DNA of 64,000 bases. Origin: Scatophagus argus. Taxonomy: Eukaryota > Chordata > Actinopteri > Scatophagidae. The translations under genes and the position numbers were made by a program. This document shows positions 13,940-25,262 of the stretch, in pieces (within the stretch, counting starts at the first letter, position 1; each line of letters opens with the position of its first letter). Location: assembly GCF_020382885.2 (NCBI RefSeq), contig NC_058498.1, forward strand, positions 12,126,501 to 12,190,500, in the 5' to 3' direction. Below the pieces are notes generated by a model. It had not been told where the DNA came from and did no database searches. It saw only the letters and a program-made list of their open reading frames with translations.

Positions 13940-15701
13940 TCAGGTCTTGAGTATGTCCTGACTGTCATTTTTTGTCTCCTCTGAGGGAAGCTGACTATTG
14001 GCCGTGTCCTGACCAGAGCTGAGCGGCCTGGCGTTAGCCCTCGTGGACCGCTGCCGTCGTGTGCCGTTCCCAATGCAGCGCATGAGGTTCTTGAAGGTTG
14101 TCCACATTTCCTCATCCTTATAGGAGTAGATGCAGGGGTTCATTACTGAGTTGAGTACAGCCAGGAGCAGCAGCCAGCGTTTTAATTTCATGACGTTACA
14201 ACTCGTACAGCGGAGACCGTCCAGCAGAAGAACCACCAAGCCGGGAGTCCAGCAGATCACAAAGGCCCCTACAGCAAATCACACACAGTTTGGTTGTTGT
14301 CACTCTTATTTCTCAGGTCCCTCTTTGTGTAGGCTACACTTTGCTCAAAAGGTCAGGTTCCAACTTACAAAAGGGTACTTTATAGTGATATAATGGTTAT
14401 ATAATGTTTCTTGTCTGGAAGTACTAACATTCTGCAGTCTTGTTGTCGCCATGAGATTCCAGGCAACTAGCAGAGGTTCCAGGAAGTGACTGCACCAGGC
14501 CAAGAAATAGTCCGGCACACATACTCAACTGAACACAAAACCCGTTGTTCTTCTCTAGACAGAGTCAGGTTAGCTGTTTTAGTTCTTTATGCTAAGCTAA
14601 CCTAACCGACTGGTCGCGGTTGCCTCATATTTGTCAGACATGAGGTATCAATGTCTGTCTGACTTTGTCAAACTTTTCTTTTATTTCAAAATGTATTAAT
14701 GTTAATAAATTACATTTTTTTTTTATTAATCTGTCACAAATTTCTTAGAAGGCAACATAGTAAGTATAATTTGAAGCTGAGCCCACATTTTTGACCAATA
14801 GCTTAAGGCATATTGGCAGTGGTAAACCATATCATGCAATATAATAAAAGTATTCAATAAAAATAACCAAAAGTGGTTAATAGAAGTACAGCACTGCAAC
14901 TGTGTTCAAGAAGTATAGGGGCTGTACTGTAGTTTCATTAACATAAAAATTACTTTAGCCAAGGATAAACAGTCCCACCTCGAGGGATCCTTTAGTAAAA
15001 TTGAAAAAAAAATTTTTTTAAATGCATTCATGCAATACAACATATTATGTCTGACCAGTAAAACATTTAACCACAACTTAAAAGCTCAAGAAATTCTGCA
15101 ATTAACTTTCATTTCACTCTTTCACACAGCACTGCTCTTCTGCTCTGCTCTTCCAACAATGGAAGCGTGCCAATGTACCAGAAGCGTACCGTAAGATTGC
15201 CAATTTACAAGGCAATCCTGAGAATCTTTTTTCATAATCAGAATCATTAATTCAGAATCATTTTTTGCTTGATGATTAAAGAAAAGCTGCTGAATAAAGT
15301 TCTGTAGATTGATGATTAATTACTTCAGCATTAGTCTTAATTCAGTGACTAAACGATGTTTCCTAGAGGCTTTCCTACTGTTCAGAGGGGCATAAAGCGA
15401 TTCTAATACCGAGCAATACAAGCAGACACAGGTTGGGAACACAATGCCATTACTGTATTAAATACTTAATGCTGTGCATTTGGAAAATAATATGGTTGGT
15501 CACAGGGCCAGTGAAGGAGCTAATTAGCCACCTATTTCAAACATGTTTGGGCACAAAATAGAGCTACTAAGAAGTTTCTGGAACTGAAGGGAAGCTACAA
15601 GCTGCAACTTGTCAGCCAACAGCAGTGTTGACACTACCAGCATCTCTTCAGGCAGTACATCTGCAGAACAAAAACAAGTCCTATTCCATAGCTCGCTCTC
15701 T

Positions 15702-15747
<46 letters not shown>

Positions 15748-15800
15748 ATGCTGGAAGTATTGATTTCTGGAAGTGTTTTATATTTTTTAACTGCTCTTAG

Positions 15801-15832
<32 letters not shown>

Positions 15833-18290
15833 GCGAATTCCTATTTTGCCTTCCAATGGCATTTTTTTTGGGATGTTTTTTGAAGTTTAAATATGGACTC
15901 TCTTCCTCTTTAATCTTTGACAAAGTAGAAAAACAGAAGGTTTTTGGGACACACATTTCAAGCATATGTTGTCTTCTCTCAGTCAGCGATTCATTTGACA
16001 ATGGTGGTTCCACTGAATGCAAAACAAAACCTGAAGCTGCATAGCATAGTTTGAAGCTTCACATAACCAACAGGCCCCAAAGCTCTCAGACATACAGCTG
16101 CCACCTCTTAAACTACAAGAATTATATTATACCATGAGTACCATGAGGACTGAATTACAAATATAAGCAAGACAGCACAAGAGAAGTCCCTCCCTATACT
16201 TGTTTGGTGGAAATCAAAGTATCTAAGTAACAACTATGAATCTGCTCTGTACTTCTTTGGTGTTTGTTTGCCGGTACAAGCAACCACCAGTGACAATATC
16301 CAAATGTATTCCTATTCAGTGCTTAAGCATTCATTCATTTCACTCTGGTTGCAACAAAGCATGTGTGGCTTAAGAGTCTCTGAACTGGTTTGTCCAGTTG
16401 AGATTTCTGCCTCAGCAGATTGCTTTTCACCCTGAACAGCTTCTTTTTCTCATAAGATGTGGCAAGATGATCGTGGACCTGACCTCGTGTCGTAATATTT
16501 CCTTCTTTTTCATCTCAGATGTCACATGCATGTTCTTTGCACCACCTCCACTACTACTTCTACTGTCTTTATGCTAAAACTTCCACAAACTTAAGGGGAC
16601 TATACAAAGCATGTGAAAGCGATGTGAAAGCTTGAAAGTACTCAAGTATAGGTTCCTTTTCTTCTTTTTTGTTTTTTCTTTCTTTTGGGGTAATGGGGAG
16701 GTGACCACGCTCATTGAAGGCCAGTGTGGTCTGATGTGGACGGTTTGCCACACAGGCTGAGGAGCAGTGTCCTTGCAGAGAGAGAGATAATTACACAGCA
16801 GTCTCTGGAGTAAAGTGTCCGCAGAGGCTGCAAGCTGAGTTGCTACATAGTGTATCGAGCCATCTGGCCAGACATACAAAGTTCAAAAAGAGACAAAGAA
16901 CAATGACAGATTTTTATCCTGCAGGGCAACCGTGCAAAGCCACTACAACTATGTCATGCATGCTTTTATCTGGACGTCTGCATGAGGAATGACTGAATAG
17001 AGAAAAGAATGCCTGAGTTTGATAGTATGCCAACTTACTACATACAAACAGTGATATGCTTGCATGAGAATATCCAGTGGAATGTACTGGTACACTCCTA
17101 TTTAACATATTTAAAGGAAAGCGCTGGCAGTGCTATGATAAGTAACAGTTACATGACAGAATAAGCAGTAATGAGTAGGTGGGAATTTAAGTCACCGGGC
17201 AGAAAATAAACTCTGTGACAAATTATGCAGAGAAATAAAAGAAGCATTTTGCTGGTTCTTCCTTTGCTTTCATTCTGAACTCCTTAAAAAAAAGAAATCA
17301 CTGGCAAGCACTCAATATGCCTACTGAAAACATAAATGTTTGTGTTGTTACGCTCAAGGTTACAACGCTGTGTGTTCAGCAGTGACTCATTTAATTTCTT
17401 AGACATTGAGATCTCTTTAAACCCTCACAGCTGGTCACCACAAATCCAGTACTTACAGCAGAGTAATGCTGGAAATGCTTCTGACTCACTGTTGCATCAA
17501 CAGTTTGCTGCACACACGCATTATTTTTTAGGATTAGCACCTACCAAGCACAACCATAACTGTCTTGATGAGCTTGATGGGCGTCCTCTTGCGGTTGATG
17601 GAGCCACTGGTGTGTGCCGTTAGCACTGACGTCTTCTTCTTCACGTATGCGTAGATCCTCATGTAGATGCCCACCATCACGAGGAACACCACCAGGTTAG
17701 ACACAGACCAGAAGATCAGGTAGCTCCTGCTGAAGATGGGAGCCAGCTGGGAGCAGTCGTTCAGGTCGCAGATGCAGTTCCAGCCCAGACTCGGCACAGC
17801 CCCCATGAAGATGGAGATGGCCCACACCAGCACGATCAGCAGCGTCACCCTCCTCTTTGTCAGGTTACTGTGGACTTTCCAGTTCATGACAGAGATGTAA
17901 CGCTCCAGAGCTATTACCAACAGGTTAGCCAGCGAGGCTGAGAGACTGATGTCCAGAAGACCTTGACGGATGAAGTACCCTTTAACTGTGAGTTTCCGTG
18001 ACACCTCCCCCGTGTTAAACATAAGGTACACGTATGCTATGCCGGCTAGGAAGTCCGAGGCAGCGAGGTTGGCGAGGAGATAGTAGAAAGGGTAGTGAAA
18101 CCTCTTGTTGGTGATGACAGCAGCTATGACCATGGCGTTGGACACCAGAATGAAACAGCAGAAGAGAGAGCCCACCACCTGCACCATGATGAGCTGGGTA
18201 TTGTCCCACTTATCATCAGCACCAATGTTCTTGTAGAAGAAGCCCATGGACTCATTATGATGACAGGTGCGGTTTTCATACAGCTCGGCC
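13940..18290 (-). CDS. lpar3: Lysophosphatidic acid receptor 3 (class A GPCR, EDG family)
   Basis: Plasma-membrane receptor for lysophosphatidic acid. Two coding exons, 18290-17546 (745 bp) and 14268-13940 (329 bp), join in TM6 (VVLG|AFVICWTPG), the intron position I recall for LPAR1-3, to give about 357 aa (human LPAR3 is 353). Visible features: N-glycosylation sites NRT and NES in the N-terminus, seven hydrophobic segments, the ligand pair Arg-Gln in FIRQGLLD (TM3), ERY in place of DRY, WNC in extracellular loop 2, CWTP in TM6 and NPCIYSY in TM7. TM1-TM5 read closest to LPAR3 of the three EDG-type LPA receptors, and mcoln2 is the next gene upstream, as in mammals. The C-terminus DILKT is divergent and lacks the PDZ-type tail of LPAR1/2. 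The exon with the ATG starts at about 18305 after a TTTCACAG acceptor, so a 5' non-coding exon exists. The intron of about 3.3 kb holds a CA repeat and a poly-T run. Confidence 0.95.
15706..15743. repeat. (CA)n microsatellite in the lpar3 intron
   Basis: About 19 uninterrupted CA units, preceded by a CT-rich stretch. It is the source of spurious Thr-His or Cys-Val open frames on both strands. Confidence 0.95.
15804..15831. repeat. Poly-T run in the lpar3 intron
   Basis: About 28 consecutive T on the plus strand, which is A on the lpar3 sense strand. It could be the A-tail of a retroposed sequence, but I see no recognisable element body next to it. Confidence 0.9.
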
Positions 18291-18869
18291 ATTTTGATGG
18301 TGAGTCTGTGAAATGAGAATAAGGAAACATCAGAAACAGATACTTTCCTCAATCACTTGTCAGTTGAAGAAGAGCTGAAATGACTTGAGAATTAACTGGT
18401 CATTCAATCAGATCAGAGCAGAAAATCATTATTTATCAAGAGAAAATTTGAAAAAATTCACTCTTTTCTGCCTCTTAAATGAGGATTTGTTGCTTTTCTT
18501 GGTCTTATATAAGAAGAAACCGAATATCTTTATGAGTTTTTGACAGCTGTTTGGATAAAACAAAACATTTGAAAATATCACTCTGGTTTATGGGAAATTA
18601 GGATTGTAATTTTTCATGCTTATTTGACATTTTGTTGACCAAACATGCGAATAATCAATAAATTTGCAGATTTGTCAATGATGAAACAATCGTTTGTTGT
18701 TGCCCTACATTTAAGAATATGCATATTACAAAAAAACAGAGGTTAAAGTTAAAGTGATGCCTTCGGAATGCTGTTAAACATTATTAAAAACAAAATAAAA
18801 TAATTCAAAGAAAAAGTAGCTCATCCTGATTTGTGTGAGCTGAAACCATGAGACCACCTTTCTGTCAGA

Positions 18870-19100
18870 CAATTAATTGATTTATCATCTGTACTTGTAG
18901 GTCTGTATGCAGTTTTATAAGCAAAATTAAAGTAAAAAGTAACTAAATCTGTCATTATTATATTGTAATGTAGTAAAAAGTACAATATTTCCCTCTTAAA
19001 TGTAGTGGAGTAGAAGCAGAAAGTGGCAAGGGAAGACTAAAGTACAACCACTTAAAATTTATACTTAATGTACAGTACTTTAGTAAAGGCACTTAATGAC
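18870..19100. repeat. Degenerate teleost interspersed repeat rich in AGTACTT words
   Basis: Contains motifs GTAAAAAGTAACTAAA, GTAAAAAGTACAATATTT and AAATGTAGTGGAGTAGAAG. From memory these words belong to a very abundant non-autonomous (hAT-like) teleost repeat. It lies just upstream of the lpar3 coding exon. Family name not assigned. Confidence 0.55.
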
Positions 19101-19421
19101 ATTCCATCAATGGTGACTTAACGAAAAAGATAAATACACACTTCGAAACCGATTCACTGGAAGAAGCTGCACTGAATAAACCTCAAATCACAGCAAGGTC
19201 CAGAGGAACATTAAAACAGGAGCCAAAACTCTTCGTTCAGCCGACTTGGCTTGGAAACAAACAGCGCAGACGCGATGAAGAATTCCCACAGAGAGACTGT
19301 GAGACAAATAAACTTCTGCAAAAATCCGAAAACAAAACAACGCTGCCGACATCAGTTAAAAACACCAAAAAGGAAGGACGAAGAGTTCCCACAGAAGAAT
19401 AATGAAACCAGGTGAGTTTAC

Positions 19422-19600
19422 CTGCCGTGAAGGGCTGTCCGTGGTGCGTCACTAGACTACAAATTTCGAAATGTTTCGTGCCGAGTTCATGAGCATGTTT
19501 CCCCCGCAGTGGTGGACGGAGGGGGACGTGACAGCAGCACCGGAGAAGACAGAGTGAAGGGAGAGAAGTTAAACGTCTTCACTTTGAGGCTTCAGCCTGG
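19422..19600 (-). promoter_or_regulatory. lpar3: Probable lpar3 non-coding first exon and promoter
   Basis: A candidate splice donor (GGCAG|GTAAAC on the minus strand, exon side starting at 19422) lies about 1.1 kb upstream of the acceptor that precedes the lpar3 ATG exon. It is followed by a locally GC-richer segment. The start site is not defined from sequence alone. Confidence 0.4.
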
Positions 19601-20615
19601 TGACGTAGAGGGCGTGTGCCACCAGAGGTCACGTGTGCATTCCTCCGGTGGACCGCACCAGGCGCAGAAATGGTGGCTCTCGTAGTGAAGCGAGGACCTG
19701 ACACTGATCGGTATTGATAACGATGTAGTACTGGATTTATTCCTCTCACAATTAATAGACGCTTTTACAGGTGTTCGATTTGTATTTTATTTAAGCTGTA
19801 GAACCTCCACAAGTATTCAGTTCACCTGGAGAGTAAAGTGTTTGTCCACTTAATTTCCATTTAACGCTACATTTCAGAGGATAATGTTGTGCTTTTCACT
19901 CCACTACACATTTATATCAAAGCCAGAGTTATTTTTCAGATTGATAAAAATGAATGAATATAGAATAAAAACCACAATACATACATATATACATAAATTG
20001 AAAAAGATGACAGATAACCTAAAGATCAAACCAGTGATTCCCCAGTTGTTTTGGCATTGGTTTCATAAGTGAGAATTGGTCACAATTGCTCTTTCCTCAA
20101 TTCCTCTTTAATTCTATTTATTTATTTATTTTACCTGGTTTCATTTCAGTAATCAACCAATGAAGACCCAAAGAGATTAGAGACAAGCACAAAATTGTAG
20201 TTTGTGGAATTTTATATTTATTTATTATTTTCTGGTCTTCCAAGACCTCTCAGGCTTGATAACACAGATATAATAATTGGATAATAATGGATAATAATTT
20301 TGACTAATTTCTTGTTATGTATTCTTACTTAAAGTCAGATTTTGAATACAGGACCTTTGGGATAATTAATAGAGTGTTTATATGCTGTTATATTGGAACT
20401 TTTACAAGTACCGGTTCCACTACTGAGAAAAGCAATTACTCTTTTCCTTGAAGGGTAAGTGTAGCCGTGGCCGGGTTTACCTGTAATGGAGTCGCTGGGC
20501 AGTTTGTTGTTCGTCACCTGTGCTCACCATCACCCACCGCCTGTAATGCATGTGCTTCAGTGTTTGTGCAGGCACTGAAAACCACTGGAGGTTTCAGGTT
20601 GTCTGATAGGGCACC

Positions 20616-20662
20616 AGTTGCATGCTTTGAAACACTTTCTGTGTGTTTCAAAGCATGCAACT
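20616..20662. repeat. Perfect inverted repeat (20-bp arms, 7-nt loop)
   Basis: Left arm 20616-20635 is the exact reverse complement of right arm 20643-20662, separated by TTTCTGT. The arms contain GCATGC and TTTGAAAC. It could extrude as a cruciform, or fold as a hairpin if transcribed. It is shorter than a typical microRNA precursor stem. Confidence 0.9.
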
Positions 20663-23600
20663 TGATACATTTGAGGAGCTGAGGGTTCTAAGTTTGGAGC
20701 TGCTCAACTGTCTTTAATGCGGTGTTCACTCTCCTTTCCCACAAGTATGTGTCTTTTGTTCGCGATGGCACACACGTATGTTGACGTTTGTTATTAGCTC
20801 GCATTGTGTTGAGAAGTAACTGTGACGTTTGTTGATCCAAGCTAAACAGCTTTACAATCTGTTACACTGCAGTCCTTACAGTAAATATCCTCTTCTTGTT
20901 TGTGAAAAGGTTTTGACCTGCTCTGAGATGAACTCTGACTTGAACTTATCTCTGTTTGAAATCAAGTATTAATCATATGAGGACAATATTGCCACACAGG
21001 AGACAGACTATACGGGGTGGCACGTAATGATGTATTGTCTCACATATCCACCTTTGCTTCGGGGCATTTTTAATCACATCCAGGCTTCGGTTTATTAAGC
21101 AGTAATTTGGAACACATTAAAATGAAGTAGCTGGACGTTAGAGGTCTCACTTAAGGCAACTCCTTGAATTTGATCTAGCATGTTGTTTGGGTTCAACGAA
21201 ACATGTTTCTTTGATTTTACAGCAGTCTCACTACAAATGAGAAGTCGTGCTCCAGCTTGTCTCAACTTCTAAACTTGCTGGTAGATCATATAATGAAACT
21301 GACTCATATTGTAAGTTCAGCGGTAGTCATTGAAAACTCCCAGTTTACTCAATCTCAGTCAGACTCCGAGTGTCTTAAGCAACTGAGAGAAACCTTTGGA
21401 GAACAGAAGAAATCCGATGTACTGTAATGTTAATATCTTACGTATTTCTATTGACCACGTACATCATCAGTTTACAACTTCTTTCAATTTTCTGAGCTGA
21501 ATATGAACACTGAAACATAACTCAACCATGAACAAATGAGAAAATTATCTTTACTGCAGTCTTTACTACAACGCTTGACAAATAAATTACATCCACCGCT
21601 GAATAATGTGGCCGCATAGCACCAGTGTCTGCAGCAACAGTCAAATACAGAAAAACACAGACTCCAGTCCTTTGGCAACTAAATGCATGTGCAGACCTTA
21701 AAAAGGTCCTGTAAACTTTTCAGCAGCATACTGAACTGCAATGTTAATAGTTCCAACTCTTCAGACAACTGCGGGTTCATGTTCAAGCGAAGGAACTTGT
21801 TTGGTTTTGCATATTGCACTTCTCAGAATATCCCTCCTGGAATGGAAACTTTACTCGATCCCGGATTTTGCAGAGGATCGGTCCATCCCCAAGTCTGCAT
21901 CACACATGTGAAGTCCTGTTCCCAGTGCGGTCCTCCTCCCTGAGCTGGTGGGACAGCCATCAGCTGATCAGTACGACGTCGTCATTTTCAGGAACACTGC
22001 AACAACAAGTTCCAAAAAGACACATGAGGACACCCAAATGTCTCAACACCATCAGGTAAAGACAAACATACGTGATTTCTACTAGCGATTAAATGACGCA
22101 TCAGCAAATATCTAAGCAGTCTGATCTACAGTCTAAAAACACTAAGGTCCAAATGATGGCACAAAGGACATTTAATGTGTTCCATGGGGCTCCAGCATGC
22201 TTATGCACGGGTCATGAGTACGATATTTGCTTTGATAATGAAACATGTCAAATTTTATGTGGAAGAAATTTTTTTTTAATAATGCAAATTGCAGCTTGCT
22301 TGTTGCAGATTTTGTGAAACTTCAGGACTGTGAGGGTTTGGTTTGAGAAGATTTGATTGAAAGCGAAAACATAACAAACCTGATCAGACTTTTATGAATA
22401 TACTTCTAAATAATGAAGTATGTAACATCAGACTGACATTGCACTTCAATGTTGAGTCATTCTGAGATTGTGTCCAACATATCACACTGGTTAACAGGAA
22501 TTCAGCAGCTGCTTGTTCAGATCTTTGTGGTTTCTCTGAGGTCTTGTTGCATTAGTAAACTGTTGTTCAGATAATCCCAGACACACTCATGCTCAGTTCC
22601 TACAATTCAAACCAGCAAAAGTATGCCTCTTCTCTTTTCCTCCACCTGCATGCAGGCTTTGGCCCTGATGCAAAGACAGACAACGAAGGGACGCATGAAG
22701 AGGTCTGGGTTTCTGGTGACTCTTCGTAAGCCATCTGAGAATGAATCCCTCAAACAAGCACTTAGAAAATGATAGCCTTGTCACCATGCATCTTGAACAC
22801 TTCTTGTTTGACTGTTTGTTCTCAAGAGAAACAGCCAATTACATTTCCATTACATTAAATGTGGAAACAATTAGACATCCTTCCTTCATCTTTATGATCT
22901 GCAGAACATTTTACTGCTGAGTTTTCAGAGCAAGTCTCAGGCTCTCCGTTCCACAAGCTTCTTCAGTTGCTCTCATGGAAAGCAAAAATGGCTCAGCTTT
23001 AGGTTTTACTGTGTTCATATGTTGCTTCGATGTGCGGCTTAGCAGCCCCCTTTGTCAAATCTTTTTCAAGCACAAGATTCACCATTTGGCCAAAGTGCTT
23101 AATCACACTGTAGATTGCATGCAGATGCATTCAAGTCTCAAGACATTCATCAGGTTAATACTGGTATTTGTCTCATTGTGGGGATCTGAATAGCCATTTC
23201 ACTGACAGTTAAAACCTTTTCCCTAATTGGTTACACTCAAGATTCAGTTCATGAGACTCTTGAGTCATAATATATTATTTCAACTGGCAAACTTGATGTA
23301 TTGGTTTTAAATCCAAAGGGCAACTCTTCCCCCTAAATTTGCTTGCTTGCTTAGTGACTGCAGCTAATGCAGATAACAGCAGGAAGAGGTTAATTGTATG
23401 TAGATGAAATTTCATCCAGTAAGAAGACATTAAAATGCTTGCCGAGAACCCTGATCTAATTTTTGTCAGCACAGCGAGACAAAGATTCTCGTATAAATGA
23501 AATTTGGTCAGGTTGGAGGCTGCAAATGACTGCAATTACAGAATGTATGTAACTTGACAAGAGTGCTCCTAATGACAGAAAGTCAGCCCAGTTCCAAGCT

Positions 23601-24504
23601 TATTGCCACAGTTAGTCATGCATTAAGTCACACCATTACACATTACATAATGGCTCTGTAACGGAGACAAATCTTCCTGAAGATATTGACAGTTGGAATA
23701 TCCGTGATGGTTCCGTGTTAGAAAACACAGCATGCAGGAAAGACTGCAGAGTCAAGAATGATGAAGAAAAAAAATGTTATTTTCTATTGATTACATGACT
23801 CAGAATTATATATTATATACTTTTTTATGTGAACAAACAGACTGGCTCTTGGAGAAAATAATAGTTTGATGGCAAACACAGTGCAGTACGAATTACTGTG
23901 ATAGCTGTTTCTCATGGACTCTTTATGTAAAAGGACAGTGATGGCTACAGAAACCAAGCCTGGTGTGGGTTTGCAGTTAAACCTTAACCAATCCAAGACA
24001 GACAAACTGAATAATGTGTTTAAAATAGATTATTCAAAGAAGTTTTAGGAATCTTTATGAAAGCAGAACCAAAAGCCAAAGTAAGATGCAGCAGTTTGGT
24101 GAAGCGCTACTTTTGGTTGAGCTCTGTAACGTTTGGGCCGAGACCGACTATTAAAGAGGAACAAGCACATGAACTCTACACTGCAGCTTAAAAATACACA
24201 CTGAAATAAAAACACAAACTTTTAAGTAGTAATTCATTATTGAGAGTTTTAAGGAATAACTGTCAGAAATGTGAACAGAGCACAAAATGAGGATAGGAAA
24301 GTGATGGAGATAAAGAGAGAAAACATTAAGTCAAAACAAAACCACTCCATCGAACGCCACATGAAAGGCAACTGAGGTTAAACTTTTACCCATCAAAAGT
24401 AAATCAAATAACTCTTCCTAATTAGTTACTAAGCTTTGACAAAACTTTTCTGGCTCAACTGTGTTAACTGAATGTTAACCATGGTCTGTTTAGGTGGTTG
24501 GCGT

Positions 24505-24540
<36 letters not shown>
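24505..24540 (+). repeat. Homopolymer G36
   Basis: Thirty-six consecutive G on the plus strand in the lpar3-mcoln2 spacer, about 700 bp downstream of the mcoln2 stop. Such a run can fold into G-quadruplexes. Its exact length is likely to vary and is error-prone in sequencing. Confidence 0.9.
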
Positions 24541-24542
<2 letters not shown>

Positions 24543-25262
24543 CCCAGTATACAGCCTCAGTTTCTCTGTAATCAGCCCATCACTGGGTGTGTCTGCATAG
24601 CTCCCACCACTAATTTCATTGCTCTCAGACCACGTAAGAGCGAGCCAAACCTCAGCGTGGAGGAAACTCCGCTCCAGCCTGCTGATGATAGAGATTGGCT
24701 CATACAGAAGGAATGAGCAGAAAACAGGGACGTATAGAGGAATACAATATTCTGCTGTGGCAACAAGGTGCAAGCTGACTTTTCCCACACAGAACTGTTA
24801 CTCTGTGTGTTTCTTCATTTGTTTTGGGTGATTTAGACATTAACATAACACTGTGTGACGTTGCTTAGAAAAAAATAAATAAATAATAAAATAAAAATCT
24901 GACTACTATACCTCTGATTCTTAAATCCTGCTTAAAACACCTAGAACATCTTTGTTGAGATGCAACAATTAGTCAATTAATTAATTACCCTCTTGGTTAA
25001 AGTACATAAAAGTAAATTTAAGCTGATTTACTTTTACTAAGTTTATCAATAACTTGCGTGAGCGTCATAAAAGTCAGCGCAATGAGATGTTTTTGTGTGG
25101 AGCGACAGGATAGCGGATGTGAAACTGCTCTCGAGGGCAGGCTGTCAAATCCAGTAAAGGAGTGAGACGTGTTACAAGCTGACACGCTGCCCTTGAGGAA
25201 GGTATTTAAATTATCGTAGTTGTCGCGTTTCAGCGATGAGAGGTCATGTTTGTACAGAGCAA

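Larger units (their letters stand above)
19601..25262. other. Non-coding spacer between lpar3 and mcoln2
   Basis: No convincing exon on either strand in about 5.6 kb; all open frames are short and lack family resemblance. It holds a perfect hairpin (20616-20662), a candidate conserved non-coding block (about 23250-23660), a 36-base G run (24505-24540) and degenerate interspersed repeats. The left part may carry lpar3 regulatory DNA and the right part the mcoln2 3' UTR. Confidence 0.55.

Noticed and set aside
15625-16044. Open frames across the CA and T repeats
   Set aside because: They encode Thr-His or Phe runs created by the microsatellite and poly-T tract.
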